A stretch of 17,398 nucleotides of DNA, taken from contig CAZYTO010000105.1 of the NCBI GenBank assembly GCA_964650405.1, forward strand, positions 1 to 17,398, written 5' to 3'. Positions within the stretch are counted from its first letter, which is position 1; every line of letters begins with the position of its first letter. The notes under the pieces are model-generated. The model saw nothing but the letters and a program-made list of their open reading frames with translations, ran no database searches and was not told where the DNA came from. The position numbers and the translations under genes were made by a program. This DNA comes from CAZYTO01 sp964650405. Lineage in GTDB: Bacteria; Acidobacteriota; Thermoanaerobaculia; Gp7-AA8. Positions 13,793 to 17,398 of the stretch are shown in pieces.

Positions 13793-15283
13793 GTGTTCGA
13801 CGACCTCGCCACCTCCCCTCGCCCTCCCTTCCTCGACCACTGGTTCGGGCCGATGCGTGGCGGGGAATCGTTTCTCGTGGCGCGGTGGATCTGGCTGCGA
13901 GCCCTCGGCGGGATCTTCTTCTCCGCGTTCCTCTCCCTCTGGTTTCAGATCGATGGACTCATCGGACCGCGCGGCATCTCCCCGGCCGGGCCGTACCTCG
14001 ACGCCGTGCGCCGCGCGTTTCCCGGCATCCGCAGCCTCTGGCTCGCACCGACGCTCTTCTGGATCGATGCCGGCACCGCGTCGCTCCACGCAGTGGTCAT
14101 CGCCGGACTCGTCGCCTCCACCGCGCTGATGCTCAATCTCTGGCCGCGCGCGTCCATCGTCGTGGCCGGCCTGGCCTTCCTCTCCTTCATTGGTGTGTCG
14201 CAGGAGTTCGGCCAGTACCAGTCGGACGGCATGCTGCTGGAGGCGGCGTTCCTCTCGTTCTTCTTCGCCCCTCCCGGCCTGCGCCCGGGTCTCGCCGCGG
14301 CCCGGCCTCCCTCGCGCGCGTCGCTCTGGCTCCTCCGCTACGAGTGGTTCCGGATCTACTTCGAGTCGGGCGTGGTCAAGCTCCTGAGCGGCGAGCCGCA
14401 GTGGCGCGACTTCACGGCCATGGACAAGTACTACGAGAACGGGCCGCTGCCGACGTGGATCGGCTGGTACGTCCAGCAGCGGCTTCCCCACTCCTTTCAC
14501 GCCGCGACCGTCGCGTACACGCTGCTGGCCGAGCTGCTCCTCTGCTGGCTGATCTTCTTCCCCAAGCGCTCACGCCTCATCGCCTTCGCCCTCACGACGC
14601 CTCTGCAGATCGGCATCATCCTCACCGCGAACTACGCCTTCCTCAACTACATCGTCCTCTTCCTCGGCGTGCTGTTGCTCGACGACCGCACGCTGCGACG
14701 GCCGTCGCCCGTTGTGTCGCCGGCCGCGGATGCGGGACGCGATCGCAGCCGCCCGTTCCGGCGCGCAACCGTCGCGGCCATCCTCATCCTGCACGGCCTG
14801 ACCACCACGTTCCTGTTCCTCATGCCGCGCTTTCCGACTGCCGTGCTCCTCGGGCCCTTCCGCATCGCGAACAGCTACGGCCTCTTCGCCGTCATGACGC
14901 GGTCGCGCTACGAGATCGAGTTCCAGGGGACGACCGACGGCGAGCATTGGACGGCCTATCCCTTCCGCTTCAAGCCGCAGGATCCGAAGGAAGCGCCGGG
15001 GATCTACGCGCCGTACCAGCCCCGCTTCGAGTGGAACCTATGGTTCGCCTCCCTCGGCTCGTGGCAGGACGACGAGTGGACCCTGAACGTCGAGCAGCGG
15101 CTGCTGGACGGAGAGCCGTCGGTGCTCCGGCTCTTCGCCGCCGATCCCTTCCACGGCCGCAAGCCCCTGGCCGTGCGGAGCGTCCTTTGGCGGTATTGGT
15201 TCACCACGGCCGCCGAGCGCCGCGCCACCGGCGACTGGTGGCGGCGCCGGCCGGCCGGCAACTACGCGCCGCAGGTGCCATGA
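13793..15283 (+). CDS. Lipase maturation factor family membrane protein (LMF1-like)
   Basis: The 496-aa protein matches bacterial members of the LMF1/LMF2 family (PF06762). It shows ARWIWLRALGGIFFSAFLSLWFQIDGLIG-type opening helices (about 29-57), the QEFGQYQSDGMLLEA segment (137-151), FESGVVKLLSGEPQWRDFTAM (about 190-210) and LPTWIGWYVQQ (219-229). Several further helices to about residue 296 precede a soluble C-terminal part containing RFEWNLWFAS. In animals LMF1 helps lipases fold in the ER; the bacterial role is unknown. The GTG start at 13793-13795 has no Shine-Dalgarno sequence, and Met21 is an alternative start. Its TGA overlaps the next ATG by 4 nt. Confidence 0.88.
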   Translation: MFDDLATSPRPPFLDHWFGPMRGGESFLVARWIWLRALGGIFFSAFLSLWFQIDGLIGPRGISPAGPYLDAVRRAFPGIRSLWLAPTLFWIDAGTASLHAVVIAGLVASTALMLNLWPRASIVVAGLAFLSFIGVSQEFGQYQSDGMLLEAAFLSFFFAPPGLRPGLAAARPPSRASLWLLRYEWFRIYFESGVVKLLSGEPQWRDFTAMDKYYENGPLPTWIGWYVQQRLPHSFHAATVAYTLLAELLLCWLIFFPKRSRLIAFALTTPLQIGIILTANYAFLNYIVLFLGVLLLDDRTLRRPSPVVSPAADAGRDRSRPFRRATVAAILILHGLTTTFLFLMPRFPTAVLLGPFRIANSYGLFAVMTRSRYEIEFQGTTDGEHWTAYPFRFKPQDPKEAPGIYAPYQPRFEWNLWFASLGSWQDDEWTLNVEQRLLDGEPSVLRLFAADPFHGRKPLAVRSVLWRYWFTTAAERRATGDWWRRRPAGNYAPQVP

Positions 15284-15858
15284 ACTACCTGGCCCACCTC
15301 TTCCTGGGCGGCGACACCGCCGAGTCACTCATCGGCAACCTGGCCGGCGACTTCGTCAAAGGGCCGCTCGGCGACCGCTTTCCTCCCGCCGTCGCCGAAG
15401 GCATCCGCAACCACCGCCGCATCGACGCCTTCACCGACACCCATCCCGCCGTGGCCGCCTTCCGCCACGTCCTCATCCCCGAGCACGGCCACTACGCCCG
15501 CGTCATCGCCGACGTCTTCTTCGATCATTTCCTCGCCACGAACTGGAGCGACTACAGCCGCGAGACGCTCGAAAACTTCCTTGCGCACGTCTTCGCCGCC
15601 ATGGACACCCGCATGGAGCTGATGCCCGACCGTCTCGCCGCCGTCTACCCCCGCATGCGCGACGGCCAGTGGTTCCTCTCCTACCGGACGCAGATAGGCA
15701 TCCACACCGCGCTGTACCACCTCTCGAAACGCCTCTCCCGGCAACCCCAACTCGAAACGGCCACGCACCACCTCGTCGATTCACGCGAGGAGCTGGAACG
15801 GTTGTTCCAGCAATTCTTTCCCGAGGTGATGGCGTACGCGGGGGGGGGTAGGCGCTGA
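15280..15858 (+). CDS. acpH: Acyl carrier protein phosphodiesterase (AcpH, DUF479 family)
   Basis: The 192-aa product starts MNYLAHLFLGGDTAESLIGN and follows the AcpH pattern from end to end: LAGDFVKG with Asp24, the position I recall as catalytic in E. coli AcpH, GIRNHRRIDAFTDTHP (41-56), DVFFDHFLATNW (78-89), and LSYRTQIG with FFPEVMAY near the C-terminus. The family removes 4'-phosphopantetheine from holo-ACP in the cytoplasm; some homologues are little studied, so the substrate is inferred. The ATG overlaps the TGA of the LMF-like gene by 4 nt, implying coupled translation. A run of nine G (15840-15848) lies within the last codons, so the C-terminal residues depend on its exact length. 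Confidence 0.85.
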   Translation: MNYLAHLFLGGDTAESLIGNLAGDFVKGPLGDRFPPAVAEGIRNHRRIDAFTDTHPAVAAFRHVLIPEHGHYARVIADVFFDHFLATNWSDYSRETLENFLAHVFAAMDTRMELMPDRLAAVYPRMRDGQWFLSYRTQIGIHTALYHLSKRLSRQPQLETATHHLVDSREELERLFQQFFPEVMAYAGGGRR

Positions 15859-15860
15859 CT

Positions 15861-15942
15861 CGCTTATTCGCTGTTCGCTTATTCGCTTAGTCGCTTATTC
15901 GCTTAGTCGCTTATTCGCTTATTCGCTGATTCGCTGTTCGCA
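15861..15942 (+). repeat. Octamer word array CGCTTATT, left half
   Basis: About ten units read CGCTTATT with the variants CGCTGTT, CGCTTAGT and CGCTGATT, starting 3 nt after the acpH stop. The opposite-strand word (AATAAGCG) is arrayed at 16262-16302, so the two halves bracket the REP-like palindrome and the assembly gap as long inverted arms. Confidence 0.85.
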
Positions 15943-15994
15943 GGCCGCCCCCGACGCCGCCACGCAGAACCAGGACGTCATCGTCGCAGAGAGC

Positions 15995-16233
15995 GTAGGG
16001 CACGACCGCGTCGTGCCGAACCCCTCGCGGGCGGGTGGCGGAACGTTGNNNNNNNNNNNNNNNNNNNNNNNNNNNNNNNNNNNNNNNNNNNNNNNNNNNN
16101 NNNNNNNNNNNNNNNNNNNNNNNNNNNNNNNNNNNNNNNNNNNNNNNNGTGCCGAACCCCTCGCGGGCGGGTGGCGGAACGTTGTCGCAACCACCCACCC
16201 ACGAGAATTCGGCACGATGCAATCGTGCCCTAC
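15995..16233. repeat. GTAG-footed REP pair (BIME-like palindrome) interrupted by the N gap
   Basis: The left unit starts GTAG (15995-15998), then the hairpin GGCACGAC-CGC-GTCGTGCC (15999-16017) and a G-rich tail to 16048. The right unit is its opposite-strand counterpart ending at 16233, with hairpin GGCACGAT-GCA-ATCGTGCC (16211-16229) and the tail at 16185-16210. A GTAG foot next to a short hairpin is the established signature of REPs processed by RAYT (TnpA-REP) enzymes. The eighth base pair changes from C-G to T-A, keeping the stem. I see no RAYT gene here. Confidence 0.75.
16049..16148. other. Assembly gap of 100 N, probably placeholder
   Basis: Exactly 100 N interrupt the REP-like palindrome. 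The 36 nt before the gap (16013-16048) are identical to the 36 nt after it (16149-16184). The likely reading is two contig ends sharing an overlap in a hard-to-assemble palindrome. The rest of 15859-16309 is array and palindrome plus short unassigned sequence at 15943-15994 and 16234-16261; I see no gene in it. Confidence 0.9.
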
Positions 16234-16261
16234 ACCGCCCCCGCGATAGACTGACATCGAT

Positions 16262-16302
16262 CAGCGAATAAGCGAATAAGCGAATAAGCGAATAAGCGAA
16301 TA
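16262..16302 (-). repeat. Octamer word array AATAAGCG, right half
   Basis: Four to five uninterrupted units of AATAAGCG form the opposite-strand copy of the 15861-15942 array. The array is much purer than its partner. It ends 7 nt before the ATG of the thioesterase gene, with no Shine-Dalgarno sequence in between. Confidence 0.85.
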
Positions 16303-16309
16303 CCCGCGA

Positions 16310-16768
16310 ATGCCAAGCGTCCAGGAAACCTACGCGCCCAACAACAAGTGCTTCGGCTGCGGACCGGCCAACGAGAAGGGCCTGCGCATCCGCAGTTTCG
16401 AGGAGGGGGATGCGCTCGTCTGCGAGTGGCATGCCGAGCCGCATCACCAGGCCTTCGACGGCATCCTCAATGGCGGCATCTGCGGCGCGCTGCTCGACTG
16501 CCACAGCAACTGGGCCGCCACCATGCACCTCATGCGGAAATCGGGCGTGGAAACGCCGCCGTGCACCGTCACCGCCGACTTCCACGTCTTCCTCAAGCGG
16601 CCCACCCCCATCGATGCGCCCCTGCATCTCCGCGCTCAAGTCGTCGAATCGGGCCAGGACCGCGCGGTGGTCGAAGCCACCCTCGAGGCCAACGGCAAAG
16701 TCACCGCCACCTGCCGTGGCACCTTCGTCGCCGTGAAAGAGGGGCACCCGGCGTACCACCGATGGTGA
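16310..16768 (+). CDS. PaaI-type hotdog-fold acyl-CoA thioesterase family protein
   Basis: The 152-aa protein begins with NNKCFGCGPANEKGL (11-25), common to a group of PaaI/4HBT-like hotdog proteins. The main helix region is HHQAFDGILNGGICGALLDC (45-64), where the usual HGG-type motif appears as LNGGI. The second half shows TADFHVFLKRPTP and a final GTFVAVKEGHPAY. Such proteins hydrolyse acyl-CoA thioesters in the cytoplasm; the substrate cannot be told. The Cys pair at 14 and 17 (CFGC) is conserved in this subgroup by my recollection. The ATG lies 7 nt after the AATAAGCG array. A convergent DHH gene ends 28 nt downstream. Confidence 0.85.
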   Translation: MPSVQETYAPNNKCFGCGPANEKGLRIRSFEEGDALVCEWHAEPHHQAFDGILNGGICGALLDCHSNWAATMHLMRKSGVETPPCTVTADFHVFLKRPTPIDAPLHLRAQVVESGQDRAVVEATLEANGKVTATCRGTFVAVKEGHPAYHRW

Positions 16769-16796
16769 CGGCGACGGGTACCGCCCCCTCCCCCCG

Positions 16797-17398
16797 TCAC
16801 CCGTTCGACTGCAGCTCGAACAGGATCTCGTCGATGGCATCCGCGGCTTTGTCGACGGGGAGCACACACGTTCCCGCGCCGCGGTGGCCGCCGCCGCCGA
16901 AGCGGGACATCAGCTCGCCCACCGAAGTCCTGCAGGTGCGGTTGAAGATGCTGTGGCCGACGGCGGCGACGACGCTGTTGTGGGCCGGTCCCCAGTGCAC
17001 GCGGAGCGAGACGTTGGCCTCGGGGAAGAGCGAGTAGACGAGGAAGCGGTTGCCGGTGGGGAGTTGCTCGATCTCGCGCAGGTCGGTCACCACCACGTTG
17101 TGCAGGAGGAAGCTGTTGCGCTGGAGGAGGCGGCGAAACTCGGCCTGATCGCGCTGGATCCTCTCCACGCGCTGCCGCACTTCGGGTTGTTCCAGCACCT
17201 CGGCGATGGGCATGGTCTTCAGCCATTCCACGAGGCGGAAGAAGTAATCCTGGAAGCCGCCGAGGCCGGTGCGGGAGTCGATGGTGTAGCCGAGGAGGAT
17301 GTAGTCGCGGGGATTGTCGACGTCGTCCGGCGTGAGCTGCGCGGCGTCGAGACGGTCCGTCTCCGTGACCAGATCGGCGCGGCGGAGCAGGCGACGAG
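16797..17398 (-). CDS. DHH/DHHA1 family phosphoesterase, 5'-truncated
   Basis: The frame is open from the window edge at 17398 to a TGA at 16797-16799, about 200 residues; the GTG at 17231 is internal. Upstream of it the frame continues with LTPDDVDNPRDYILLGYTIDSRTGLGGFQDYFFRLVEWL, clearly protein. The C-terminal DHHA1 domain is marked by SRFGGGGHRGAGTCVLP (substrate-binding glycine motif). The DHH motif itself lies beyond the window. Related proteins are NrnA-like nanoRNases/pAp phosphatases and exopolyphosphatase-like proteins; the exact substrate is unknown. It is convergent with the thioesterase gene. Confidence 0.85.
   Translation of the reverse strand, partial: RRLLRRADLVTETDRLDAAQLTPDDVDNPRDYILLGYTIDSRTGLGGFQDYFFRLVEWLKTMPIAEVLEQPEVRQRVERIQRDQAEFRRLLQRNSFLLHNVVVTDLREIEQLPTGNRFLVYSLFPEANVSLRVHWGPAHNSVVAAVGHSIFNRTCRTSVGELMSRFGGGGHRGAGTCVLPVDKAADAIDEILFELQSNG

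Noticed and set aside
15861..16302. Possible CRISPR array
   Set aside because: Units are 7-8 nt with no spacers and no cas genes nearby; the structure is tandem words in inverted halves.
15911..16867. Minus-strand open frame spanning the N gap
   Set aside because: It reads through unknown bases, the octamer arrays and the antisense of the thioesterase; it is open only because of repeat composition.

Overview
The window reads as one high-GC bacterial scaffold, probably from a metagenome or draft assembly because it carries a run of exactly 100 N. The gene content (MacB-type exporter with HlyD-type adaptor, secreted subtilase, lipase maturation factor homologue, ParE) indicates a Gram-negative-type envelope. 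The mix of families and the GC-rich codon use would fit Acidobacteriota or a neighbouring phylum. That is inference from gene content only; no rRNA or other taxonomic marker is present, and I saw no tRNA, rRNA, CRISPR array, transposase or phage gene.

Layout, left to right. A 3'-terminal S10 serine carboxypeptidase (+) ends flush against a convergent DUF3291 protein (-), which lies downstream of an AraC-type regulator (-). From 2741 to 7957, all on the minus strand, lies the best-defined system. A MerR-type regulator (7550-7957) precedes six genes joined by five consecutive 4-nt stop/start overlaps: a 118-aa four-helix protein with two H-x13-H pairs (predicted minimal di-heme b cytochrome), a 155-aa secreted beta-rich protein, an HlyD/MacA-type adaptor, a MacB-type ATPase and two MacB-type permeases. 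The MerR gene and the six-gene operon share a matching operator/promoter of MerR type (-35 TTGACC, dyad with 6-nt centre, about 19-bp spacer), and both place the start codon at or next to the predicted +1. Upstream of merR is a 38-bp-arm palindrome, then a full-length parE (-), a small 64-aa ORF (-) and a secreted S8 subtilase (-).

The right part is on the plus strand: a degenerate STT3/GT66-like membrane protein, a lipase maturation factor homologue overlapping an ACP phosphodiesterase, a hotdog-fold thioesterase, and finally a convergent, truncated DHH/DHHA1 phosphoesterase (-).

A second theme runs through the non-coding DNA. Five intergenic regions hold short 7-8-nt tandem words, each region using its own word, with an opposing-strand (inverted) copy or a related word. 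Every one lies 7-22 nt upstream of a start codon that lacks a clear Shine-Dalgarno sequence. Two more palindromes are REP-like: one near merR, and one around the N gap that has the GTAG foot expected of RAYT-recognised REPs. The 36 nt on either side of the N gap are identical, so that gap may be an unresolved contig overlap.
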